Of a stretch of DNA of 7,456 bases, positions 1 through 4,876 are shown piece after piece (positions within the stretch are counted from its first letter, which is position 1; the number at the start of each line of letters is the position of its first letter). This DNA comes from Clostridiales bacterium. Its GTDB lineage: Bacteria > Bacillota > Clostridia > Lachnospirales > JAITVM01. A program made the translations under genes and the position numbers. The notes under the pieces were generated by a model that saw only the letters and a list, made by a program, of their open reading frames with translations, was not told the origin of the DNA and did not search any database. Where the stretch lies: NCBI GenBank assembly GCA_031285815.1, contig JAITVM010000095.1, forward strand, positions 1 to 7,456. The letters run 5' to 3'.

Positions 1-734
1 ATATTAAAAGTGACGCCGCTTCAAATTCCTATGTTAGCTGGCACTATACGGTAGACGAAAATGAAATATACCACCATATCCCTGATACAGAAAGCGCTTA
101 CCACGCCGGTGACGGAAACGGCGACGGCAACACTAAAAGTATAGGGATTGAAATATGCATGAACTCTGATGGCAACCTGCTAAAAGCCACAGACCAGGCC
201 ACAGAATTAACTGCCAGTTTATGCAAGAAATATGGCATCCCGGCCTCTAACGTTGTCCAGCATAATAGATGGAGCGGAAAAAATTGCCCCCAAATGTTAA
301 GGTCTGGCGAACCATATAGCTGGGATACTTTTATTAGCAAGACAAAAGCAGCGATAGCCAAACTGGATACACCCGAGATAGCCCCACCGCCTATCCCTGT
401 ACAAGAAATACCCCCTGATACGATGGTTAATTTTGATTTTGCCGGAAATAACTTTGACCTGCCATGCAAACTAATCGACGATGTTAATTATGCACCAACT
501 AGAAAATTGCTTGAAGCCATGGGTTATACAGTTAATTATATCGCATTAACAAAATCTATCCAGATACCAGAAAAATTAATTAAAGTAAACCTTTTTGGAA
601 AAGAGCTAAATATACCCGGATTTCTATTAAATAACTTAAACTATGTAGCTATCCGGGAGCTTTCAGTAGAGATGGGCCTGAATATAGATTGGGAACAAGA
701 TATCCAGATTATTTTCATAACAAAGCCTGAATAA
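1..734 (+). CDS. N-acetylmuramoyl-L-alanine amidase (Amidase_2 fold) with C-terminal copper-amine-oxidase-like repeats, 5' partial
   Basis: This is the 3' part of a peptidoglycan amidase that cuts the bond between N-acetylmuramic acid and L-alanine. The reading frame is open from base 3, so the start and the first zinc-ligand His lie outside the window; the ATG at 159 falls inside the domain and is not the start. Visible Amidase_2/T7-lysozyme-type signatures are WHYTVD, IYHHIPDTESAYHAGDG, NTKSIGIEI, and QHNRWSGKNCP, where the His (261-263) and Cys (285-287) are the likely second and third zinc ligands. A Pro-rich linker (about 369-419) leads to two tandem copies of a ~45-residue module (about 420-566 and 579-719) with the pattern hydrophobic strand, then NYxxxRxLxxxMGxxxxx. 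This resembles the copper amine oxidase N-terminal-like domain, a probable wall-binding or stalk module. It ends at a TAA and converges on the rodA cluster. It could be a cell-wall remodelling enzyme or a prophage-type endolysin; no phage genes are visible. Confidence 0.88.
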   Translation, partial: IKSDAASNSYVSWHYTVDENEIYHHIPDTESAYHAGDGNGDGNTKSIGIEICMNSDGNLLKATDQATELTASLCKKYGIPASNVVQHNRWSGKNCPQMLRSGEPYSWDTFISKTKAAIAKLDTPEIAPPPIPVQEIPPDTMVNFDFAGNNFDLPCKLIDDVNYAPTRKLLEAMGYTVNYIALTKSIQIPEKLIKVNLFGKELNIPGFLLNNLNYVAIRELSVEMGLNIDWEQDIQIIFITKPE

Positions 735-749
735 ATAAAATAAATAAAA

Positions 750-770
750 GCCGCCCTTAAAAAAGGCGGC
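750..770. terminator. Bidirectional rho-independent terminator between convergent genes
   Basis: GCCGCC (750-755) pairs with GGCGGC (765-770), and two further T-A pairs are possible inside. On the plus strand it is followed by ATTAATTATTTTTTTT, which would end the amidase transcript (stop at 734). On the minus strand it is followed by CTTTTATTTATTTTATT, which would end the rodA-mgsA-DUF1294 transcript (stop at 796). Confidence 0.85.
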
Positions 771-795
771 ATTAATTATTTTTTTTAAATTTTCT

Positions 796-1047
796 TTACC
801 GCAATAAAAATACCAAGCATGCCACATGGGCAACAACAGAAAATGTATATACAAAAAAGAAATACTTCTTACGCGTTTTATGGTGAAAAAAATTCATGCC
901 CGCCAAACCACCAATAGCCCCGCCTGCTAACCCCATAAATAGAAGGGTTGATTCCCTCACCCTCCAAGAATTTTTTTGCGACGAACGTTTATCTATATAA
1001 AACAGGATAAATAAAACCATGTTAAGGGCAAAATAATAAATAGCCAT
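796..1047 (-). CDS. Small DUF1294 family membrane protein
   Basis: An 83-residue protein with the DUF1294 signature. It has a first hydrophobic segment (about 2-18), a cytoplasmic-type basic stretch DKRSS...WRVRE (19-32), a Gly-rich second segment with GGAIGG and GM (about 35-53), the family hallmark HKTRK (56-60), and a third hydrophobic segment (about 62-82). Three membrane helices are likely. The biochemical function of the family is not known to me. The start ATG (1045-1047) lies 6 bases after the mgsA stop and has only a weak A-rich ribosome site, so translation is probably coupled to mgsA. It is the last gene before the terminator at 750-770. Family assignment is firm; any link to cell-wall growth rests only on co-transcription with rodA. 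Confidence 0.87.
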   Translation of the reverse strand: MAIYYFALNMVLFILFYIDKRSSQKNSWRVRESTLLFMGLAGGAIGGLAGMNFFHHKTRKKYFFFVYTFSVVAHVACLVFLLR

Positions 1048-1053
1048 AGCAAA

Positions 1054-1452
1054 TTAATCTTTAAGCAGGTTGCGCCAATCCAAATCGCCACGGTCAAGCG
1101 AAAGTAAAAGCGCTTCAGCTGTTGCAAGGTTACTGGCAAGGGGGATATTATGGATATCACATAGCCTCAATACAGAATTTATATCTGGTTCATACTGCTT
1201 TTGAGAAACAGGCTCACGCAAAAAAACCACTAAATCAATAAGGTTATGTGCTATTTGGGCCCCTAGCTGCTGCTCCCCGCCTAAGTGCCCGGCTAAATAT
1301 TTATGGACATTTAGGTTAGTCGCTTCTTCGACTAACCGACCTGTGGTACCAGTGGCATACAAACTATGTTTAGCCAAAATATGCCTGTATGCTATACATA
1401 GGTTCTGCATTAATTTCTTCTTGTTATCGTGTGCAATAAGCGCTATATTCAT
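1054..1452 (-). CDS. mgsA: Methylglyoxal synthase homologue with substituted active-site residues
   Basis: A 132-residue protein aligning without gaps to the core of E. coli MgsA, which converts dihydroxyacetone phosphate to methylglyoxal and phosphate in the cytoplasm. Visible family motifs are MNIALIAHDNKK, LYATGTTG, AGHLGGEQQLGA, PDINSVLRLCDIHNIPLA and the C-terminal RGDLDWR. Numbered from the ATG at 1450-1452, D9 (E. coli D20), K12 (K23), T34/T36/T37 (phosphate site) and D90 (D101) are kept. E60 replaces the catalytic-base D71, E80 replaces D91, Y87 replaces H98 and A54 replaces S65. A GTG at 1462-1464 overlaps the rodA stop and would add four residues. I prefer the ATG because AAGGG at 1464-1468 sits 11 bases before it and MNIALIAHD is the usual family start. 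The fold is sure; normal synthase activity is not. The gene has no stop codons or frameshifts and looks maintained. Confidence 0.88.
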   Translation of the reverse strand: MNIALIAHDNKKKLMQNLCIAYRHILAKHSLYATGTTGRLVEEATNLNVHKYLAGHLGGEQQLGAQIAHNLIDLVVFLREPVSQKQYEPDINSVLRLCDIHNIPLASNLATAEALLLSLDRGDLDWRNLLKD

Positions 1453-1460
1453 GACCCCAT

Positions 1461-2621
1461 TCACCCTTCAAAAATAGATTTTGTTTTTTCCATACCAATA
1501 TTAATTACTAACCCAATCATAGCCATATACACAAGTAAAGAGCTGCCTCCCGCGCTTATAAAAGGGAACGGGATCCCTGTATTAGGCAATAGGTCTGTAG
1601 CTACACAAACATTGGCGAATGTTTGAAAAGCCAGTAGCCCGACTATACCCAAGATAATAGATTTCCCCAAGGTAGTCGGTGATTTTTGTGCAATAAGCAG
1701 GCATTTTATAATGATTAAAAATATAAGCGAAATTGCTATCACACACCCTACAAAACCAAGCTCCTCACCTATTGCTGACACAATAAAGTCGTTATCGTTA
1801 TTAGCTATATAACCAAATTTTGTAGCGGTACCATTATAGAGCCCCTTGCCAAATAACCCACCGGACCCAATAGCGTTCAGGGAATTATAAGTCTGTTTGT
1901 ACTCATCTATATTAGGGTCCTTTTTTATTAAAAGGTCAACCCTCTCTAAATGGTATGGCTTCAAAATATCTTTTTCCATTAAAAAATTCAAAACCGGCCT
2001 ATTGCCACTAAACAATTCGTATAAAAATAACGCAATGGTTGGTATAGTTATAGCCAGCGCTGCTATAATGTATTTATATGAAATCCCAATATTAAACAGC
2101 ATTATCAAAAGTATCACTAAAACAACTACACTGGCAGAAAGTGAAGGCTGCAGTAAAACAAGAATAAATGGCGGTATGGCCAGGGCAAAAATCATCAACA
2201 ATATTTTTGGGCTGTTTATATCCCCCTTATACTTGTCAACCAAGGCGGCCAGAAAAATTAACATAAATATTTTCGAAAACTCCGACGGCTGCACCGAGAT
2301 ACCAAAAAGCTCGAGCCACCTGGCAGTATTAGTATTTTCGTTAGCTGCATTAGGCAATACGAAAACTAAAACCAACATAGCCAAATTCACCAAATATATT
2401 GGTATAATAAATTTACAAATAAAGTTATAATCAATAAACGCTGCCGCCAAGAGTACTATAAGCCCGAGTATGGCAAAAACCTGCTGTTTGTAAAATGTCC
2501 TGTTTACGTCCTCTAAGTTGCGCGATATGCTGCCCAGTATTATTAGCCCAAAAATTACTGTTATGCAAACCAGGGTCAATAAAACAAAATCAAAGGACTT
2601 ATAATCACGTTTTAAATTCAT
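1461..2621 (-). CDS. rodA: RodA, SEDS-family peptidoglycan glycosyltransferase (FtsW/RodA/SpoVE)
   Basis: A 386-residue polytopic membrane protein that polymerises lipid II into glycan strands during side-wall elongation, working with the class B PBP encoded by mrdA. It shows alternating hydrophobic segments along its whole length. SEDS landmarks are ARWLEL (W102), SVQPSEFSK (110-117), a large extracellular loop (about 203-275) with SLNAIGSGGLFGKG, NDNDFIVSAIGEELGF with D278, and LLPNTGIPFPFISAGGSSLL (344-363). W102 and D278 match the positions of the essential Trp and Asp of B. subtilis RodA. The usual QPDLGT motif reads QPSLSAS (158-164). The start ATG (2619-2621) has AAGGAT nine bases upstream (2631-2636) and begins MNLKRDYKSFDF, a typical SEDS N-terminus. 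An in-frame upstream start at 2672 would sit at or before the expected transcription start and is rejected. RodA is preferred over FtsW because of the mrdA/min/mgsA context; the family assignment is very secure. Confidence 0.93.
   Translation of the reverse strand: MNLKRDYKSFDFVLLTLVCITVIFGLIILGSISRNLEDVNRTFYKQQVFAILGLIVLLAAAFIDYNFICKFIIPIYLVNLAMLVLVFVLPNAANENTNTARWLELFGISVQPSEFSKIFMLIFLAALVDKYKGDINSPKILLMIFALAIPPFILVLLQPSLSASVVVLVILLIMLFNIGISYKYIIAALAITIPTIALFLYELFSGNRPVLNFLMEKDILKPYHLERVDLLIKKDPNIDEYKQTYNSLNAIGSGGLFGKGLYNGTATKFGYIANNDNDFIVSAIGEELGFVGCVIAISLIFLIIIKCLLIAQKSPTTLGKSIILGIVGLLAFQTFANVCVATDLLPNTGIPFPFISAGGSSLLVYMAMIGLVINIGMEKTKSIFEG
1464..1468 (-). promoter_or_regulatory. Ribosome binding site deciding the mgsA start
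   Basis: On the minus strand GAAGGG lies in the last codons of rodA. It directly abuts the GTG at 1462-1464 but sits 11 bases upstream of the ATG at 1450-1452, so it can serve the ATG and not the GTG. Confidence 0.5.
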
Positions 2622-2677
2622 GGCACAATTATCCTTTTTAAAATTAACTACACAAAAGGTACAACGATACAATTAAT

Positions 2678-2706
2678 AGTATAATAGTTAAAATTAGTTT
2701 TTGCAA
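2678..2706 (-). promoter_or_regulatory. Probable sigma-A promoter of rodA-mgsA-DUF1294
   Basis: On the minus strand TTGCAA (2701-2706, 4/6 to TTGACA) and TATACT (2678-2683, 5/6 to TATAAT) are 17 bases apart. Transcription would start near 2671, giving a leader of about 50 bases with the rodA ribosome site at 2631-2636. Confidence 0.65.
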
Positions 2707-2747
2707 TTATTTATTATTTCAAATTGATAACAGATATAGCAGGCCTA

Positions 2748-2783
2748 GCCCCGCTTGGCGTTATACATAAAGAAAGGCGGGGC
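2748..2783 (-). other. Alternative hairpin competing with the post-minE terminator
   Basis: The terminator's CCCCGCC arm can also pair with a third arm: GCCCCGC on plus at 2748-2754 is complementary to GCGGGGC at 2777-2783 (7 bp). The two stems share 2777-2782, so they cannot form together. No U-run follows this second stem on the minus strand. This has the layout of an antiterminator, but chance or a decayed repeat would also explain it. Confidence 0.3.
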
Positions 2784-2796
2784 ATTATCCCCCGCC
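2776..2796 (-). terminator. Rho-independent terminator after minE
   Basis: On the minus strand GGCGGGG (2796-2790) pairs with CCCCGCC (2782-2776) across a 7-base loop, followed by TTTCTTTATG. This is a 7-bp GC stem with a moderate U-rich tail, placed about 85 bases after the minE stop and upstream of the rodA promoter. Confidence 0.7.
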
Positions 2797-2881
2797 ATAA
2801 TAGCGTATTAAAATGTATATTTAATTGCTTTATGGCAACATGGCCACCCTTATAAAATACTATATTGCTATATGTATAATA

Positions 2882-3160
2882 TTAATACATTGATTTACGC
2901 ATATTTTTGATAGGTATGTTAGCATATAAGACCGGAACATTTTCGTTACTTTCAGTAGATGTATGAACAATTTGAAAATCCAGGTCGTCGTCATCGATTT
3001 CCATATAGTTAGATATAACTTTTAAAATATCATTTTTAAGCATCTCTAAAATCTGGGTAGAACAGTTAACCCTATCGTGAATCAAGACAAGTTTCAGCCT
3101 ATCTTTGGCTACATCTTTCGAAGAAGCCTTTTTGCTAAACAACGAATTGAAAAAATCCAT
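2882..3160 (-). CDS. minE: MinE, cell division topological specificity factor
   Basis: A 92-residue protein that stimulates the MinD ATPase at the membrane and drives pole-to-pole dynamics, keeping MinCD away from mid-cell. The N-terminus MDFFNSLFSKK is a short amphipathic membrane-targeting helix. AKDRLKLVLIHDR (18-30) is the MinE segment that contacts MinD. The rest (about 31-85) is the alpha/beta dimerisation region, with LEMLKNDILKVISNYMEID as its main helix. The length is normal for the family (about 85-95). The start ATG (3158-3160) has AAGGAT eight bases upstream, and only 14 bases separate it from the minD stop, so the two are co-transcribed. Presence of MinE implies an oscillating Min system rather than the DivIVA/MinJ type of Bacillus. 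Confidence 0.95.
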   Translation of the reverse strand: MDFFNSLFSKKASSKDVAKDRLKLVLIHDRVNCSTQILEMLKNDILKVISNYMEIDDDDLDFQIVHTSTESNENVPVLYANIPIKNMRKSMY

Positions 3161-3174
3161 AAATTCACATCCTT

Positions 3175-3972
3175 TTAACTTCCGAACCTCAATAGCTTCT
3201 TCATCTTAGACAATAGGCCCCGGTCGGCTGACAAATCCATAATGGGCACTTCTTCACCAGTTATCCGCTTTGTTATATTACGGAAAGCCTTCCCAGCGCG
3301 TGACGAGTCGTCAGTTACTGCCGGTTCGCCTTTGTTGCTTGAAATAACGATAGCTTCATCTTCTGGTACAACCCCTAAAATATCAATCGCAAGTATCTCT
3401 GTTACATCTTCAATCGCCATCATGTCGCCGCGTTTTACCATGTCTTGCCTTATGCGGTTTAAGATTAGCGTAGGGTTTTTCAAATCCTTAGATTCCAAAA
3501 GCCCAATAATCCTGTCCGCATCGCGTACCGCTGAAACCTCTGGCGTAGTTACAACTATGGCGCGGTCCGCCCCAGCTGTTGCATTATTAAAGCCTTGTTC
3601 TATCCCGGCAGGGCAGTCAATAATAATAAAATCATATTCCTCCCTAAGGCTGTTACAGAGTTTGAGCATCTGTTCTGGGCTAACAGCTGTTTTATCTTTT
3701 GTTTGGGCCGCTGGCAATAAAAACAAATTGCTATAACGCTTGTCCTTAATAAAAGCTTGTTTAATACGGCAATTGCCTTCTATAACATCAATAAGGTCAT
3801 AAACAATCCTGTTTTCAAGCCCCAAAACAACATCAAGGTTTCTAAGGCCGATATCGGCGTCAATCATTACAACAGATTTACCAAGCATGGCCAGCCCCGT
3901 ACCGATATTGGCTGAAGCGGTTGTTTTACCGACGCCGCCTTTACCGGAGGTTATTACAATTACTTCTCCCAT
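3175..3972 (-). CDS. minD: MinD, septum-site-determining ATPase
   Basis: A 265-residue ParA/MinD-family P-loop ATPase that dimerises on the membrane with ATP, recruits MinC and is released by MinE. It carries the deviant Walker A GKGGVGKTT (10-18, with signature Lys 11 and catalytic Lys 16), the switch region DADIGLRNLD (38-47), the Walker B-type FIIIDCPAGIE (115-125), and a C-terminal amphipathic membrane-targeting helix GLLSKMKKLLRFG (252-264). Length and motif order match the family, and all key residues are present. The start ATG (3970-3972) has a near-perfect AGGAGG (3979-3984) six bases upstream. minE follows after 14 bases. Unusually, minC is not adjacent but 236 bases upstream across a hairpin and repeats, and minD appears to have its own promoter. 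Confidence 0.97.
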   Translation of the reverse strand: MGEVIVITSGKGGVGKTTASANIGTGLAMLGKSVVMIDADIGLRNLDVVLGLENRIVYDLIDVIEGNCRIKQAFIKDKRYSNLFLLPAAQTKDKTAVSPEQMLKLCNSLREEYDFIIIDCPAGIEQGFNNATAGADRAIVVTTPEVSAVRDADRIIGLLESKDLKNPTLILNRIRQDMVKRGDMMAIEDVTEILAIDILGVVPEDEAIVISSNKGEPAVTDDSSRAGKAFRNITKRITGEEVPIMDLSADRGLLSKMKKLLRFGS

Positions 3973-4062
3973 TTTATTCCTCCTAGCAAATAAAATCCTG
4001 CTAAATTCATATTAACAAAAATTTTCATAACTTTCACTAAAAAATAAAAACAAATTGTTACA

Positions 4063-4091
4063 TATATAGCAATTCAACAAAACATTGACAG
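4063..4091 (-). promoter_or_regulatory. Candidate promoter of minD-minE
   Basis: On the minus strand CTGTCA (4086-4091, 4/6) and TATATA (4063-4068, 4/6) are 17 bases apart, and the -10 is preceded by TGC, an extended -10 element. Start would be near 4056, leaving a leader of about 83 bases. It lies largely inside the 4067-4104 repeat copy. The second copy (4163-4200) has a weaker version (CAGTTA, TATCAA) at the same spacing. Confidence 0.45.
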
Positions 4092-4104
4092 GTTTGGAGC
4101 AAAA
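4067..4104. repeat. 38-base direct repeat, copy 1 (minC-minD gap)
   Basis: This copy matches 4163-4200 at 33 of 38 positions without gaps. The first 18 bases, TAGCAATTCAACAAAACA, are identical, and GGTTTG and CAAAA are also shared. The copies are in the same orientation, 96 bases apart, and flank the hairpin at 4101-4126. I saw no further copy in the window. Confidence 0.8.
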
Positions 4105-4129
4105 TGCCCGGTCTCTGGGGCATTTTTTT
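4101..4129. terminator. Hairpin terminator after minC
   Basis: AAAATGCCC (4101-4109) pairs with GGGCATTTT (4118-4126) around an 8-base loop. On the plus strand the T-run is seven long (4123-4129). On the minus strand, the direction of minC, the stem ends in TTTT followed by GCTCC, so termination there is plausible but weaker. No plus-strand gene is present to use the stronger side. Confidence 0.6.
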
Positions 4130-4147
4130 GCGCGCAAAGCTGGCTCA

Positions 4148-4180
4148 TGTTTTGAGAATTGATAGCAATTCAACAAAACA
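4148..4180. repeat. Inverted repeat overlapping copy 2 of the direct repeat
   Basis: TGTTTTG-A-GAATTG (4148-4161) pairs with CAATTC-AA-CAAAACA (4166-4180) around the 4-base loop ATAG, giving 7 + 6 base pairs with one small internal mismatch. The right arm is the conserved start of the direct repeat. Copy 1 has only a weak equivalent (AATTGTTA and TAGCAATT). Confidence 0.55.
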
Positions 4181-4200
4181 CTAACTGGTTTGTAACAAAA
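4163..4200. repeat. 38-base direct repeat, copy 2 (minC-minD gap)
   Basis: Partner of the 4067-4104 copy (33/38 identical, no gaps). It ends eight bases from the minC stop codon at 4209, so it lies at the very 3' end of the minC transcript. Confidence 0.8.
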
Positions 4201-4208
4201 ATTCTATG

Positions 4209-4844
4209 TTAAACAAGCGGCGCTATATAAATTTGGCCGCCTTTAATATAGGCTACTGACGGTTCAAACCTAATTTTATTTTTTTTTGCAAACTCTTTTG
4301 GGATATATGTGATAATATTTGCGATCCGCAGCTGTGTCGGCCTTAACTGGTAAGCTGAGACAAAGCATCCTTTATTGCCGGCACACCCTGCATGGGCAAG
4401 CCCTTTAAGCGAACCTAAAATAATTATATTCCCCTCGGCAATAACCTCGCCACCAGGGTTTACATCCCCAATTACAACAACGCTTCCGGCGTACACTATA
4501 GCCTGGCCTGACCGCAGTGAGCCTTTGTGGTATATAGTAGAGTTCTCATCCGGGTCTATATACCCATACCCTTCCGAATCGAGAGATTTATAATCATAGC
4601 CATTATCTACAAAAGAAATATTCAGCCCTGTTTCTTTAAAAATAATATCCAGAAGCTGTTTCTCTTCATCTGTAGACAAGGCCCGGCCTTGAAAAGTAAT
4701 AGAAGCCTTTGAGTCCCCAAAAAAACTTTTGGCTTGCAGTACTTTTTGTTTAAAATCCACAATCAATTCTGAAAAAGGGATATCCTTATCTAGAACAATA
4801 ACTATACCGCGTTTTCTCCCTTTAAAAACAACACTGTTATTCAT
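4209..4844 (-). CDS. minC: MinC, septum site-determining protein (FtsZ inhibitor)
   Basis: A 211-residue division inhibitor that MinD recruits to the membrane, where it blocks FtsZ polymerisation away from mid-cell. The N-terminal domain (about 1-82, VVFKGRKRGIVIVLDKD...) is the FtsZ-acting half. A short linker (about 83-103) leads to the C-terminal right-handed beta-helix (about 104-211) with HKGSLRSGQ (106-114, including the RSGQ MinD-binding motif), GSVVVIGDVNPGGEV, GNIIILGSLKGLAHAG and QLRPTQLRIA. The length is normal for the family. The start ATG (4842-4844) has a GGGGGG-type ribosome site (4851-4856) six bases upstream. Only 32 bases separate it from mrdA, so it is read from the mrdA transcript. 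It is separated from minD by a hairpin and repeats, which may let MinC levels differ from those of MinD and MinE. Confidence 0.95.
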   Translation of the reverse strand: MNNSVVFKGRKRGIVIVLDKDIPFSELIVDFKQKVLQAKSFFGDSKASITFQGRALSTDEEKQLLDIIFKETGLNISFVDNGYDYKSLDSEGYGYIDPDENSTIYHKGSLRSGQAIVYAGSVVVIGDVNPGGEVIAEGNIIILGSLKGLAHAGCAGNKGCFVSAYQLRPTQLRIANIITYIPKEFAKKNKIRFEPSVAYIKGGQIYIAPLV

Positions 4845-4876
4845 AAGTATCCCCCCTTATTTTCACACGAAAAACA

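Noticed and set aside
98..469. Minus-strand open frame opposite the amidase gene
   Set aside because: The plus-strand frame carries conserved Amidase_2 motifs and zinc ligands; the opposite frame has none.
1054..1464. mgsA as a pseudogene
   Set aside because: The frame is full length with no stops or shifts and family motifs are kept; the changes are point substitutions, so altered function is more likely than decay.
1897..2430. Plus-strand open frame of 177 codons inside rodA
   Set aside because: It is antisense to a clear SEDS protein, has no recognisable domain or ribosome site, and is explained by the codon pattern of the opposite strand.
2622..2672. Longer rodA start at 2672 adding 17 residues
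   Set aside because: It would lie at the expected transcription start of the promoter at 2678-2706, lacks a ribosome site, and adds a non-SEDS N-terminus; the ATG at 2621 has AAGGAT at good spacing.
2807..2881. Short leader peptide (ATG TTG CCA TAA) on the minus strand after minE
   Set aside because: Only three codons, with the AGGGTGG too close to the ATG, and no link to a downstream attenuator could be shown.
3242..3736. Plus-strand open frame of 164 codons inside minD
   Set aside because: Antisense to a fully motif-supported minD; low-complexity Ser/Ile-rich translation typical of a shadow frame.
4067..4200. CRISPR-like repeat pair
   Set aside because: Only two imperfect copies, with a hairpin terminator in the 58-base interval between them, and no cas genes nearby.
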